The notes beneath the pieces were generated by a model. It worked only from the letters and a program-made list of their open reading frames with translations, did no database searches and was not told the DNA's origin. The position numbers and the translations under genes were made by a program. Shown in pieces: positions 8,284 through 16,041 of a stretch of DNA of 48,625 nucleotides. Position 1 is the first letter of the stretch, and every line of letters starts with the position of its first letter. The stretch lies in contig JAAYEA010000433.1 of assembly GCA_012689325.1 (NCBI GenBank), forward strand, positions 1-48,625, given 5' to 3'. This DNA is from Chloroflexota bacterium. Its GTDB lineage: Bacteria > Chloroflexota > Anaerolineae > JAAYEA01.

Positions 8284-9041
8284 TCGACACCCACATCCAC
8301 CACGAGTTCGGGACCACCAACACGGCCACCTTCGTCCAGCGCGCCGAGCGCGGCCTCACGGACCACTTCTGGGTTTCCACCCTCAAGGGCGGCTACTATC
8401 CCAGCCCTGCCGACATCCGCCTCAGCAACGACGCCGTCCACGTCTTGATGCAGCGGCTGCCCGCGCATGTGGTTGGCTTCTGTTATGTCAATCCCGTGCA
8501 CGGCAGCCTGGCCGTGGACGAACTGCGCCAGCGCGTGGAACAGCAGGGCTTCCGCGGCGTCAAGCTGTGGGTAGCCACCTACGCCGACGACCCGCGTGTG
8601 GACTCCATCGTGGAGGCGGCCGCCGCCTACGGCATCCCGCTCCTGGTGCATTGCTGGGTCAAGGTGGGCGGGCAGAGCGTCTCGGGCGGCAACCTGCCCT
8701 TCGAGAGCACGCCCATGCACCTGGGCCGACTGGCCCGGCGCCATCCGAAGGCGCGTTTCATCATGGCCCACCTCGGCGGCGATTGGGAGTATGGCGTCCG
8801 AGTCGCCCGCGATTGCCCCAACATCTCTGTGGATACCAGCGGCTCCCTCGCCGAGAGGGACAGCATCGAGTCGCTGGTAGATGCCGTGGGCATCGAGCGG
8901 GTGCTCTTTGGCACGGATAACTCGGACCTGGACTTTTGCCTGGGCAAGATCGTCGGCGCCGACCTCACCGACGATCAGCGTGAGGCGATCCTCTGGCGCA
9001 ATGCCGCGCGGCTGCTGGATCTGTCGTCGAGCACTCGCTAG
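8277..9041 (+). CDS. Metal-dependent amidohydrolase (amidohydrolase-2 family)
   Basis: A 254-residue TIM-barrel hydrolase. All expected metal ligands are visible: DTHIHHEFG (H6, H8), LLVHCWVK near residue 124, FIMAHLGGDWEYG near 163, and VLFGTDNSD near 213. Relatives hydrolyse lactones or decarboxylate aromatic/keto acids. Translation starts at ATG 8277 inside the end of the preceding gene, with GGGAGG upstream. It is the active partner of the ligand-less homolog at 7504-8283. In this context lactone hydrolysis in a sugar-acid route is likely, but unproven. Confidence 0.88.
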   Translation: MLIDTHIHHEFGTTNTATFVQRAERGLTDHFWVSTLKGGYYPSPADIRLSNDAVHVLMQRLPAHVVGFCYVNPVHGSLAVDELRQRVEQQGFRGVKLWVATYADDPRVDSIVEAAAAYGIPLLVHCWVKVGGQSVSGGNLPFESTPMHLGRLARRHPKARFIMAHLGGDWEYGVRVARDCPNISVDTSGSLAERDSIESLVDAVGIERVLFGTDNSDLDFCLGKIVGADLTDDQREAILWRNAARLLDLSSSTR

Positions 9042-9044
9042 CTT

Positions 9045-9073
9045 TTGGCGCAGCGGGGCAATCGGGCTACAAT
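9045..9073 (+). promoter_or_regulatory. Promoter before the TIM-barrel gene
   Basis: TTGGCG (9045-9050), 17 bases, TACAAT (9068-9073). It lies right after the stop of the amidohydrolase at 9041, leaving a leader of about 70 bases before the ATG at 9152. Confidence 0.65.
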
Positions 9074-9151
9074 GGGACGACTACCGGGACGCGCCCTCGC
9101 CGCGAGAGCGGCGACCTCCCGCAATCCACTACCTGACAGGAGATAGACGCG

Positions 9152-9940
9152 ATGCGCAAGGTCCAGATCGGCAACATCGAGATTTCCCGCCTGGTCATTG
9201 GCGGCAACCCCTTCAGCGGCTTTTCCCACCAGAGCCCCAAGCGGGACCAGGAGATGATCCACTATTACTCCGCCGGCAACATCAAGGACGCCCTGCGCAA
9301 GGCGGAGGCCGCCGGGGTCAATACCTTCTTTGGGCGCACCGATCGCCACGTCAGCCGCCTGATGCTCGAGTACTGGGACGAAGGCGGAGCGATCCAGTGG
9401 GTGGGCCAGACCGCCAGCGAGTACCAGGATCAGATTCAGGCCGCCAAGCAGGCCGTGCGGATGGGCGCCAAGGGCGTCTATATCCACGGCGGCATCGTGG
9501 ATTTCTGGTATGCCCAGGGGCAACTGCAGATGATCAAGGACGCTGTCCTGGCCATCCGCGACGCCGGGGTACCCGCCGGGCTGGCCGGGCATACGGTGGA
9601 GGTGCACCGGTGGATTCGGGATAACGTGCCGCTCGACTTTCAGATGTGCTGCTATTATGACCCCTCACCCCGCGCCAACAACCCGCACCACGTCGCAGGC
9701 GCGGTGGAAAAGTGGGAGGAGAGCCATCGCACCGAGATGGGCGAGCTGATCCAGACCATCCCCTGGCCGGTGGCGCACTACAAGGTCTTTGCTGGGGGCA
9801 ACAAGCCCATCGACGAGGGCTGGCGATTCCTGGCCAAGACCATGCGCGCCAACGATATCGCCTGCATCGGCCACTACCTGGGCGACAACCCCAACATGAT
9901 CGCCGAGAACGCCGCCACCTTCGACCGGCTCATCAAGTAG
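9152..9940 (+). CDS. TIM-barrel protein with aldo/keto-reductase-like N-terminus
   Basis: A 262-residue soluble protein. The opening (VQIGNIEISRLVIGGNPFSGF) resembles the first strand and loop of aldo/keto reductases, and repeated strand-helix units with Gly-rich turns (GVNTFFGRTD, GAKGVYIHGG, HYKVFAGGNKP) fit a TIM barrel. I cannot find a convincing Asp-Tyr-Lys-His reductase tetrad, so oxidoreductase activity is doubtful; an isomerase, lyase or aldolase-like role is possible. The ATG at 9152 follows GGAGA. It has its own promoter (9045-9073) but follows the amidohydrolase pair by 110 bases and shares their strand, so it probably belongs to the same pathway. A terminator lies directly downstream. 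Confidence 0.7.
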   Translation: MRKVQIGNIEISRLVIGGNPFSGFSHQSPKRDQEMIHYYSAGNIKDALRKAEAAGVNTFFGRTDRHVSRLMLEYWDEGGAIQWVGQTASEYQDQIQAAKQAVRMGAKGVYIHGGIVDFWYAQGQLQMIKDAVLAIRDAGVPAGLAGHTVEVHRWIRDNVPLDFQMCCYYDPSPRANNPHHVAGAVEKWEESHRTEMGELIQTIPWPVAHYKVFAGGNKPIDEGWRFLAKTMRANDIACIGHYLGDNPNMIAENAATFDRLIK

Positions 9941-9960
9941 GGAGAATAGAGGGAAAAAGC

Positions 9961-9989
9961 AGCTCCGGGCCCAGTTTGGGTCCGGAGCT
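9961..9989. terminator. Hairpin terminator between convergent genes
   Basis: AGCTCCGGGCCC (9961-9972), loop AGTTT, GGGTCCGGAGCT (9978-9989): a 12-bp stem with one G-T pair. On the minus strand it is followed by a run of five T (from 9957-9953), a textbook factor-independent terminator for the leftward UroD-family gene; the plus side has only a weak T-rich tail. Confidence 0.85.
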
Positions 9990-9996
9990 GTGTTGT

Positions 9997-11064
9997 CTAT
10001 CGGTAGAGCGCCGGGTGCTCTCGAGCGTGCCGATCCAGACCATCCATGATGGCGCGGCAGCTATCCTGCCAGCGGTGCTCTGGGATATCCTCGGTGATGC
10101 CCATGATCACGCCATCAGGGCTCCCCGCCTGGTTCACCAGGTCCGCGGCGATCTCTGCCACCTCCTCGTCCGACTTGAGGTGCGCGGACGAGGTGTAGTT
10201 CAGCCACAGCACCTTATCCGGCCAGGCTGCCCGCGCATCCGCCACAGACATGTCCGTGTCCGGCGCCGGAGTGAACGCCTCGATATAGTCCAGGTCGGTC
10301 TCCGCGATGGCCTTGGAGAGGAGCTTGCAGTCGGCGTCAAAGTGACAGCCGATGAGCTTTCCATGGCGGTGCATGACCTCGGCCGCCTCGTTGTAGTGAG
10401 GCACATAGTACTCCTGAAAGTTGCGCAGCCCGATCACGGTCGGCACCACGTTTCCGCCATAGTTGGCGTGCGACGCCGGCGATTGCGCCACGATCGGATA
10501 GATCTTGCGGCGCTGCTGCACTTGGGCCTCGTACAGCTTGAGCACCTCGTCGCGGTTTTCCATCCACTGCATGCACCAGTCCTGCATGGAGAGATAGCCG
10601 CCCGAGATGAACTGCTGCATCGGCTCCAGCCCAAAGCCGGCGCGCAAGACAAAGTCGTCGCCTAGCTGCCGCTCCTTCTGCGCAAAAGAGTCGTAGGTCG
10701 GCACATAGTTTTCGTCCTGGATCAGGAAGAGCAGCACCTTGTAGTCGTCCGGGGTCTTGAACATCCGCTCGTGGTGCCAGGAAGTAAAGCCCACCGGCTC
10801 ATCCACCGTGCTCACCACGCCCACCGGCGTTTCATAGCGCGTGCGGACGAACTTGCGCTCGCCCTCGTAGTAGACGTCCTGCGTGACCTTGACGTTCGGG
10901 CGCACCGTCTTGAAGACATTCGTGCGAAAGACGATGCACATCCCGCGGTTGCGCATCTCGCGCTCGGCCACACACTGCGGCGCCTTGCTCTCGTACATGG
11001 TAAAGGGCACCACGTCGGCGTGCCCGCCTCTCAGCGCCTGCATTACCCGCTCTCGTGGGGTCAT
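9997..11064 (-). CDS. Uroporphyrinogen decarboxylase-family protein (not HemE)
   Basis: A 355-residue TIM-barrel protein of the UroD/MtaA/CmuA superfamily. The start MTPRERVMQALRGGHADVVPF is the family hallmark (the 'R-x-R-x-x-x-A-L-x-G-x-x-P-D-x-v-P' type opening). The C-terminal half has the GVIMGITEDIPEHRW segment typical of this group. The porphyrin decarboxylase substrate motifs of HemE are not evident and no heme genes are near, so methyl transfer to or from a corrinoid, or a related C-C/C-O cleavage, is more likely; no corrinoid protein is adjacent. ATG 11064 has GAGGAGC eight bases upstream; an upstream in-frame ATG lies in the preceding gene. It is the last gene of the leftward train and ends at the hairpin at 9961-9989. 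Confidence 0.8.
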   Translation of the reverse strand: MTPRERVMQALRGGHADVVPFTMYESKAPQCVAEREMRNRGMCIVFRTNVFKTVRPNVKVTQDVYYEGERKFVRTRYETPVGVVSTVDEPVGFTSWHHERMFKTPDDYKVLLFLIQDENYVPTYDSFAQKERQLGDDFVLRAGFGLEPMQQFISGGYLSMQDWCMQWMENRDEVLKLYEAQVQQRRKIYPIVAQSPASHANYGGNVVPTVIGLRNFQEYYVPHYNEAAEVMHRHGKLIGCHFDADCKLLSKAIAETDLDYIEAFTPAPDTDMSVADARAAWPDKVLWLNYTSSAHLKSDEEVAEIAADLVNQAGSPDGVIMGITEDIPEHRWQDSCRAIMDGLDRHAREHPALYR

Positions 11065-11077
11065 TCCACTGCTCCTC

Positions 11078-11956
11078 TCACCAAAGGATTTGAAAGTCAC
11101 GCTCCTGATCGTTGCCCCAGTGATACGACTCGAGCGTCGGGTGCTCCGCGTCCTTGGAGCGCTCAGGGTTCATCACGTCGTCCAGCCAGCCTGGGACCTC
11201 TGGCAGTCGGTGGGTGGTCACGCTTATCTTGCCCGGCTCGATATCCAGCAGCCGATAGCAGCAGGTGGACAAGCCCAGGGCACCGGTCACCACCTGCTCG
11301 GTCTCCCGGCCAACACTCACCCGGCTGTTGATGTGCTGGTGGCCGCAGAACCAGGCCCGGACCTGGCCATCGCGCGCGCCGATCACCCGCCGCAGCTCAG
11401 GCAGCGCCGCTTCGATCCGGCCGTACTCCCAGGTATGGCAGAAGCCATCGCTGCGCGAAGGGACCAGCGGGTAGTGGCAGAAAACGAGTGCCGGCCGCCC
11501 GTCGCGCAGTGCATCCTCCAGCCAGGCCACTTGCCCCTCCGCGTCGTCATTCCGAATCGAAAAGAACAGGCCCTTGATGCCACCTAGGTCGCGAGCGGAG
11601 CGGATCCCCTCGCCGCCAAAGACCTGCCCGAAGCGCGTCTCCAGCAGGTGACAGGGCTCCATGTCCTCCACTCCGGGGTAGCGCGCAGCAAGGCGTGGCG
11701 ATGGCGCGATGTCATGGTTCCCGGCGATCACCTGATACGGCGCGCCCGCCTGGTCGAGCTCGTCCCGGAAGGCGCGCAGCTCTTCGATGCGCGCGGAGCC
11801 GCGATTCACGCAATCGCCCCCCACCACCAGCAGATCGATCTCGCCGCGCAGTTCGCCAAGCAACTGACGGAACTTGGGCATGGTCGCCACGGTCTTGGGG
11901 TACCACGGCTCCGAGGGGCCGTAGTAGTGCACGTCGTTTACATACAGCAGTCTCAA
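11078..11956 (-). CDS. Calcineurin-like metallophosphoesterase
   Basis: A 292-residue phosphoesterase with the complete dinuclear metal signature in order: YVNDVHYYG (D-x-H), VVGGDCVNRG (GD), VIAGNHDIA (GNHD), LVFCHYPL (H), and WFCGHQHINS (GHxH). No signal peptide. The best start is TTG at 11956, six bases after GGAGG; an ATG at 12010 would add 18 residues with no family similarity and overlap the upstream epimerase gene. Substrates of this family range from cyclic nucleotides to phosphodiesters of sugars and lipids; the sequence does not decide. It sits 13 bases before the UroD-family gene. Confidence 0.85.
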   Translation of the reverse strand: MRLLYVNDVHYYGPSEPWYPKTVATMPKFRQLLGELRGEIDLLVVGGDCVNRGSARIEELRAFRDELDQAGAPYQVIAGNHDIAPSPRLAARYPGVEDMEPCHLLETRFGQVFGGEGIRSARDLGGIKGLFFSIRNDDAEGQVAWLEDALRDGRPALVFCHYPLVPSRSDGFCHTWEYGRIEAALPELRRVIGARDGQVRAWFCGHQHINSRVSVGRETEQVVTGALGLSTCCYRLLDIEPGKISVTTHRLPEVPGWLDDVMNPERSKDAEHPTLESYHWGNDQERDFQILW

Positions 11957-11984
11957 ACCTGCCTCCAGACGGCCAGTGCCCGTA

Positions 11985-12692
11985 TCACTCTTCCGAGTCC
12001 TGGGGCGCATAGCCCAGCACCAGCCTCGTATGATCCAGGTCGAACCGGCAACGCGGGTTGGCCGAGACGCCGAACACGATCTCGAAGCTCAGGCCAGGAC
12101 GGCTTAGCGCCAGGTCAAAGAGCTGCACGGCATCCCGCGGCGACAGGTACTTGCCGACCCGCGCCGCCTCGGGGGCAAGCTGCCCGCTCGCAGGGAACGT
12201 CCCCACGCGCACGCACACCACCTCGAGCCCATAGCGATCGGCATACATATAGCCCAGCGCCTCGCCGAACACCTTGCTGGCCGCATAGTCGCTCTGCGGG
12301 CGCGGCGGCATATCCCAGCGAATGGGCTCCTCTGGCGGATAGCCGTTGATCACCTGCGAGGTGCTGGCGAACACGACTCGCTTGACCCCTTCCAGCCGCG
12401 CGGCCTCGAACAGGTTGTGCGCCCCCAGGATGTTGGCCGAGTGCACCTCTTCCCAGGCCGCGCGCCCCGTGGCCGCGGCGGCCAGGTGAAGGATCGCGTC
12501 CATCCCCCTGGCCGCCGAGCGAAAAGCCTCCAGATCGCTGACATCGCCCGCCGCCAGCTCGGCTATCCCAGGCGCCGCCACCGGAGTCCTGCAAAAGGCC
12601 CGGACCTCGTAGCGCTCGGCCAACCCCGGGATCACCAGGCGGCCAATGCGCCCCGTCGCGCCAGTGACAAGGAGGAGCCTGCGCTCGCTCAC
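11985..12692 (-). CDS. NAD-dependent epimerase/dehydratase (short-chain, extended type)
   Basis: A 235-residue Rossmann oxidoreductase. The cofactor motif is VTGATGRIGRL at the N-terminus, then DVSDLE (adenine pocket), ILHLAAAATG, and the catalytic SDYAASK (Tyr-x3-Lys) with a serine in VFASTSQV. At 235 residues it is shorter than classic sugar-nucleotide epimerases (~310) and closest to the hexuronate dehydrogenase-like group, which oxidises uronic acids; that would fit a glycan-degrading setting but is inference. The start is GTG 12692, overlapping the upstream oligopeptidase stop by four bases (GTGA), so the two are translationally coupled. Confidence 0.85.
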   Translation of the reverse strand: MSERRLLLVTGATGRIGRLVIPGLAERYEVRAFCRTPVAAPGIAELAAGDVSDLEAFRSAARGMDAILHLAAAATGRAAWEEVHSANILGAHNLFEAARLEGVKRVVFASTSQVINGYPPEEPIRWDMPPRPQSDYAASKVFGEALGYMYADRYGLEVVCVRVGTFPASGQLAPEAARVGKYLSPRDAVQLFDLALSRPGLSFEIVFGVSANPRCRFDLDHTRLVLGYAPQDSEE

Positions 12693-14485
12693 GCTAGGCC
12701 GCCCGCCAGCGACTCGAACCGGTCGATGTCCTTGCGAATCACGTCGAGGCTAGCTTTCCAGAAGGCCGCGCTGCGGGTGTCGATGCCGAAGCGAGCCGCC
12801 AGCTCCGCCGCTTGGCCCATGCCTGTGGAGGCAAGGAGTTCATCGTATCCGGCCTTGAAGCCCTCCGGGTCCATACGATACTGGGCGTATAGCCCCAGGC
12901 CAAACAACAGCCCGAACATGTAGGGATAGTTGTAGAATGACGATCCATAGTAATGGGGCTTGACCGCCCACATGTACGGATGAAGATACCGGGGATCCAG
13001 CCCGTCGCCATAGGTCTGCCGCTGCGCATCGAGCATCAGTTCGTTGAGCTCTTGCGCCGATAGCTCGCTCTGCTTCCGGCGGGCAAAGACGCCGCGCTCA
13101 AAGAGGAATCGGCTCGTGATATCCACCACCACCTGGCACGAATCTTGCAGCGACGATTCCAGAATAAGGAGCTGCTCCTGAGCATCCGCCTCCTTGAGCA
13201 CCGCCTCCTGCACGATGGTCTGGCAAAAGATGCTGGCGGTCTCGGCCAGGGTCATCGGGGTGTCGCGCTGGAGGATGGTGCGCTTGGACTCGGCCAGGTT
13301 ATGGTAGGCGTGCCCGAGCTCGTGCGCTAGCGTGCTCACCTCGCCGAATACGGGAGCATAGTTGGCCAGGATGCGTGACTCGTCCTTGCGCAGCCACATG
13401 CAAAAAGCGCCGCCGCGCTTGCCCTCCCGCGGCTCTGCATCGATCCACCGCTCGTCAAACGCCCGCTTGGCAAGCCCGCTCAGCTTTGGCGAGTAGGTGG
13501 CGAACTGCTTCACGATGAACTTGCCCGCCTCCTCATAGGGCCATTCGCGGCTGCTTTCGCCCACCGGCGCGAAGAGGTCGAACCAGGCCAGCGCCTCCAC
13601 GCCCAGGATGCGCGCCTTGGCTTTCAGGTAGCGCCGAAAGTCCGGGAAAGCCTCCCGCGCCGCCCCCATCATGGCATCGAGCGTCGCCTGGTCGATGTGG
13701 CTCTCGAAAAGCGCCTCCTCCAGCGGGTCCGCCCACCGCCGCCGCTCCGTGAGGGTGTTCGTCTCTCCCTTGACGCCGTTGAGCGCCGCCAGGATCGGCA
13801 CCTCGGCCCGCTTCCAGGCCGCCAGCTCCGCCTCGTAGGCTCGCCGCCTGACCTCCCGCCTCGAACCGTAGGCTAGGTTGCGGATGGCGGTCATGGGCAG
13901 CTCCCGAGTCTCCCCGTCCAGCTCGATGGGCGCCATGATCTGCGAGGAATAGTTGCCGTGCAACTTGGTCCAAGCGGTTCCGCCAGTCAGGTCCAGTCTG
14001 GCGGCAAGCTCCTCTTCCGCCGGGCTCATCAGATGCGCCGCTTTGGCCTTCGCCTTGCGCAGCATAAAGGCATGGTCCCGGGCCATCCCTGACCGCTCGA
14101 TGAGTTGCTCTACGTCCACTGAGCCAATCCACGCCGTAAAGCGGGTGCTCAGCACCGAGAGCCGGACCAGTTGCTGCTCCAAGGCGCTCATCAGCTTTTG
14201 CGCCAGCGCGTTGCGCGAGTCCGTGGTCACAAAGGCCGCCACGTACGCGCGTTGCGTGATGATACCTTCCAGGGTGCGGTTGAGCGCGCTGGCGGCCAGC
14301 TCGAACGCCGCCACGGTCTGCTCTATGTGCAGGACTGTCTCCAGCTTGGCGATGCCCTGGGCATCGAACAGGGCGGCCAGTTCATCCACCGCCTTGACAT
14401 TGGCCGCGTAGGCAGCCGCGTACTCGGGCGAATCCAGCCCAGGAAACACCACGCTCATGTCCCAATGCGGTAAGGTACTTGCCAT
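12689..14485 (-). CDS. M3-family oligoendopeptidase (PepF-like)
   Basis: A 598-residue cytoplasmic zinc metallopeptidase that degrades short peptides. The zinc motif is LAHELGHAYH near residue 388, with the third ligand in LAETASIF about 25 residues later, as in M3B peptidases. The C-terminus holds the family's HPYMWAVKPHYYGSSFYNYPY block, which lines the substrate channel. Length matches PepF (~600). Start ATG 14485 preceded by GAGGAGC. No signal peptide. Nothing in the neighbouring genes links it to a particular peptide. Confidence 0.93.
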   Translation of the reverse strand: MASTLPHWDMSVVFPGLDSPEYAAAYAANVKAVDELAALFDAQGIAKLETVLHIEQTVAAFELAASALNRTLEGIITQRAYVAAFVTTDSRNALAQKLMSALEQQLVRLSVLSTRFTAWIGSVDVEQLIERSGMARDHAFMLRKAKAKAAHLMSPAEEELAARLDLTGGTAWTKLHGNYSSQIMAPIELDGETRELPMTAIRNLAYGSRREVRRRAYEAELAAWKRAEVPILAALNGVKGETNTLTERRRWADPLEEALFESHIDQATLDAMMGAAREAFPDFRRYLKAKARILGVEALAWFDLFAPVGESSREWPYEEAGKFIVKQFATYSPKLSGLAKRAFDERWIDAEPREGKRGGAFCMWLRKDESRILANYAPVFGEVSTLAHELGHAYHNLAESKRTILQRDTPMTLAETASIFCQTIVQEAVLKEADAQEQLLILESSLQDSCQVVVDITSRFLFERGVFARRKQSELSAQELNELMLDAQRQTYGDGLDPRYLHPYMWAVKPHYYGSSFYNYPYMFGLLFGLGLYAQYRMDPEGFKAGYDELLASTGMGQAAELAARFGIDTRSAAFWKASLDVIRKDIDRFESLAGGLA

Positions 14486-14511
14486 TGTCTTGTGCTCCTC
14501 ATTGGTCGGTT

Positions 14512-14539
14512 TGGCGCGGCGGGAGAAGCCGCCGCGCCA
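14512..14539. terminator. Strong hairpin between GH130 and oligopeptidase genes
   Basis: TGGCGCGGCGG (14512-14522), loop GAGAAG, CCGCCGCGCCA (14529-14539): a perfect 11-bp GC-rich stem with no T run on either side. It may be an mRNA stabiliser or attenuator inside the leftward gene train rather than a full terminator. Confidence 0.5.
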
Positions 14540-14557
14540 CTTCTCGCTTCGCGTCGC

Positions 14558-15547
14558 CTAAGCCATCGGCTCGCACATGGCGATGAGATCGGCCACGTCG
14601 GCGGTGGCCAGGCAGGTCGTGGTATCCGCGGCGCCGTAGTAGAACTTGACCTCGCCGTCATCCTCCAGCACCAGGCCGCAGGGGAACACGGCGTTGTTGC
14701 GAAAGCCGCCCGAGATCTCGTAAGGCGCCTCGGGAGCCAGCAGCGGCGACCTGGCCAGGCCGACCACCTTGCGCGGGTCGTCCAAGTCGAGCAGCATGAC
14801 GCCAGCGGTATAGCGCTTCTGCCACTTGGCCTCCCAGCCATTCTTGCCCCGGCCGGAGTCAAAGTCCACCGCATGGAAGGTAGTCAACCAGCCCTTGGGC
14901 GTCTTGACGGGTGGAGCGGCAGGCCCGATCTTCAGGTTGGCATAGGGCACGTGCTCCACGCCCAGCACCAGGTCCGAGTTGCCCCAATAGACCAGGTCGG
15001 GCGAATCCGACAGCCAGATATCGAAGCGCTCTCCGCCGCCGCGCCCATAGACTGGGAACGGGCGCTCCAGCCGAACATACTTGCCGCCGATCCTTTCGGA
15101 GAAGAGCACCATGTTGCGGTTATCGGGCACGGACATGTGCACGATCTCATAGTGGTAAAAGTCGTCGGTGACGGCGATGCCGCCGCGCACGCCGTGCCGC
15201 GTGTCCACGGCGAAGCACATATAGATGCGCCCGTCCAGCAGCATCAGGCGTGGATCATAGACGCGGCTGACTTCATCCGTCTTCATCGCCCAGCACGGCG
15301 TTGGCTGAACCTGCCAGCGCAGGCCGTCGTCACTAAAGGCCAGACCCAGATTGGTGCCGTCCAGCCGCTGATCTTCCAGGGACCCATAGTCGTTGCGAAA
15401 GACCATGACGTACTTGCCCTGGTACTTCATGACGCCCGCATTGAAGACCAGCATCGCGGGATAGGGCACATCCTGGGCCGACAGCACCGGATTCCCAGGA
15501 TAACGCGTGATGGCCGGGCTCGATTTCAGTTCGCCGATGAGCTGCAT
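14558..15547 (-). CDS. GH130-type beta-mannoside phosphorylase/hydrolase
   Basis: A 329-residue five-bladed beta-propeller of glycoside hydrolase family 130, whose members phosphorolyse beta-mannosides (to mannose 1-phosphate) or hydrolyse beta-1,2-mannosides. Visible family features: the substrate-binding FNAGVMKYQGKYVMVFR segment, the likely general-acid D98 in RVYDPRL, KIGPAAPPVKTPKGWL, and the C-terminal KFYYGAADTTTCLA block. No signal peptide, so it acts on imported oligosaccharide. ATG 15547 follows GGGAGG. It lies 45 bases after the cupin gene, likely in one transcript. Whether it is a phosphorylase or hydrolase depends on phosphate-binding residues that I cannot assign confidently. 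Confidence 0.9.
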   Translation of the reverse strand: MQLIGELKSSPAITRYPGNPVLSAQDVPYPAMLVFNAGVMKYQGKYVMVFRNDYGSLEDQRLDGTNLGLAFSDDGLRWQVQPTPCWAMKTDEVSRVYDPRLMLLDGRIYMCFAVDTRHGVRGGIAVTDDFYHYEIVHMSVPDNRNMVLFSERIGGKYVRLERPFPVYGRGGGERFDIWLSDSPDLVYWGNSDLVLGVEHVPYANLKIGPAAPPVKTPKGWLTTFHAVDFDSGRGKNGWEAKWQKRYTAGVMLLDLDDPRKVVGLARSPLLAPEAPYEISGGFRNNAVFPCGLVLEDDGEVKFYYGAADTTTCLATADVADLIAMCEPMA

Positions 15548-15592
15548 GTTAAGCCTCCCAGTGTATTATGCGCGCGGGTGCCGGCGAGGAGT

Positions 15593-15976
15593 CTATCCTT
15601 CCGCCGCATCCAGGCAGCGCTTGTAGCTGTATTCTGTGGTGTAGCCAGGGATAAAGGCCGTGGCCAGCTTGAGCGTCTCCGCCCCGGTGTTCTTGAGCTG
15701 ATGCATCTCCCCTGCGCGCACCCAGAGCACCATATCGCCCTGCACCTCCATCTCTTGCCCCTCGCAGATCGAGATGCCCCGTCCCGAGACGATATGGATC
15801 AACTCGGGCCGGTCATGGGCGTGATAGTCGGTCTGACTGTGCGGGTCGAGCAAGGCCAGGTTGAACGAAAGCTCGGGGACGTTGCCCTTGTCCGGCGCCA
15901 GCAGGACTTTGATGGTGCGGCCATAGGGCTCTGGGATGTGCACGCCCTCTTCTTCCCATGCTCTGACGACTTCCAT
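15593..15976 (-). CDS. Small cupin-fold protein
   Basis: A 127-residue single-domain cupin. The first metal motif is DYHAHDRPELIHIVSG (two His and Glu), the second is GEMHQLKNTG. Such proteins serve as sugar isomerases, sensory or ligand-binding domains or small dioxygenases. The ATG at 15976 has a consensus AAAGGAGGT. It precedes the GH130 gene, suggesting a sugar-related role such as epimerisation; not provable from sequence. Confidence 0.85.
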   Translation of the reverse strand: MEVVRAWEEEGVHIPEPYGRTIKVLLAPDKGNVPELSFNLALLDPHSQTDYHAHDRPELIHIVSGRGISICEGQEMEVQGDMVLWVRAGEMHQLKNTGAETLKLATAFIPGYTTEYSYKRCLDAAEG

Positions 15977-16008
15977 TCTGACCTCCTTTGTGGCGCAATG
16001 GGGACCAA

Positions 16009-16041
16009 AACCCGCGCTGGCCGGTCACGAGGGCGCGGGTT
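16009..16041 (-). terminator. Hairpin at the end of trkH
   Basis: On the minus strand AACCCGCGC (16041-16033) pairs with GCGCGGGTT (16017-16009) across a 15-base loop and is followed by TTGG, giving four T in a row. The stem overlaps the trkH stop codon. It may partly separate the potassium genes from the cupin gene. Confidence 0.5.

Noticed and set aside
9997-11064. Heme biosynthesis hemE
   Set aside because: Only the superfamily pattern fits; HemE active-site features and other heme genes are absent.
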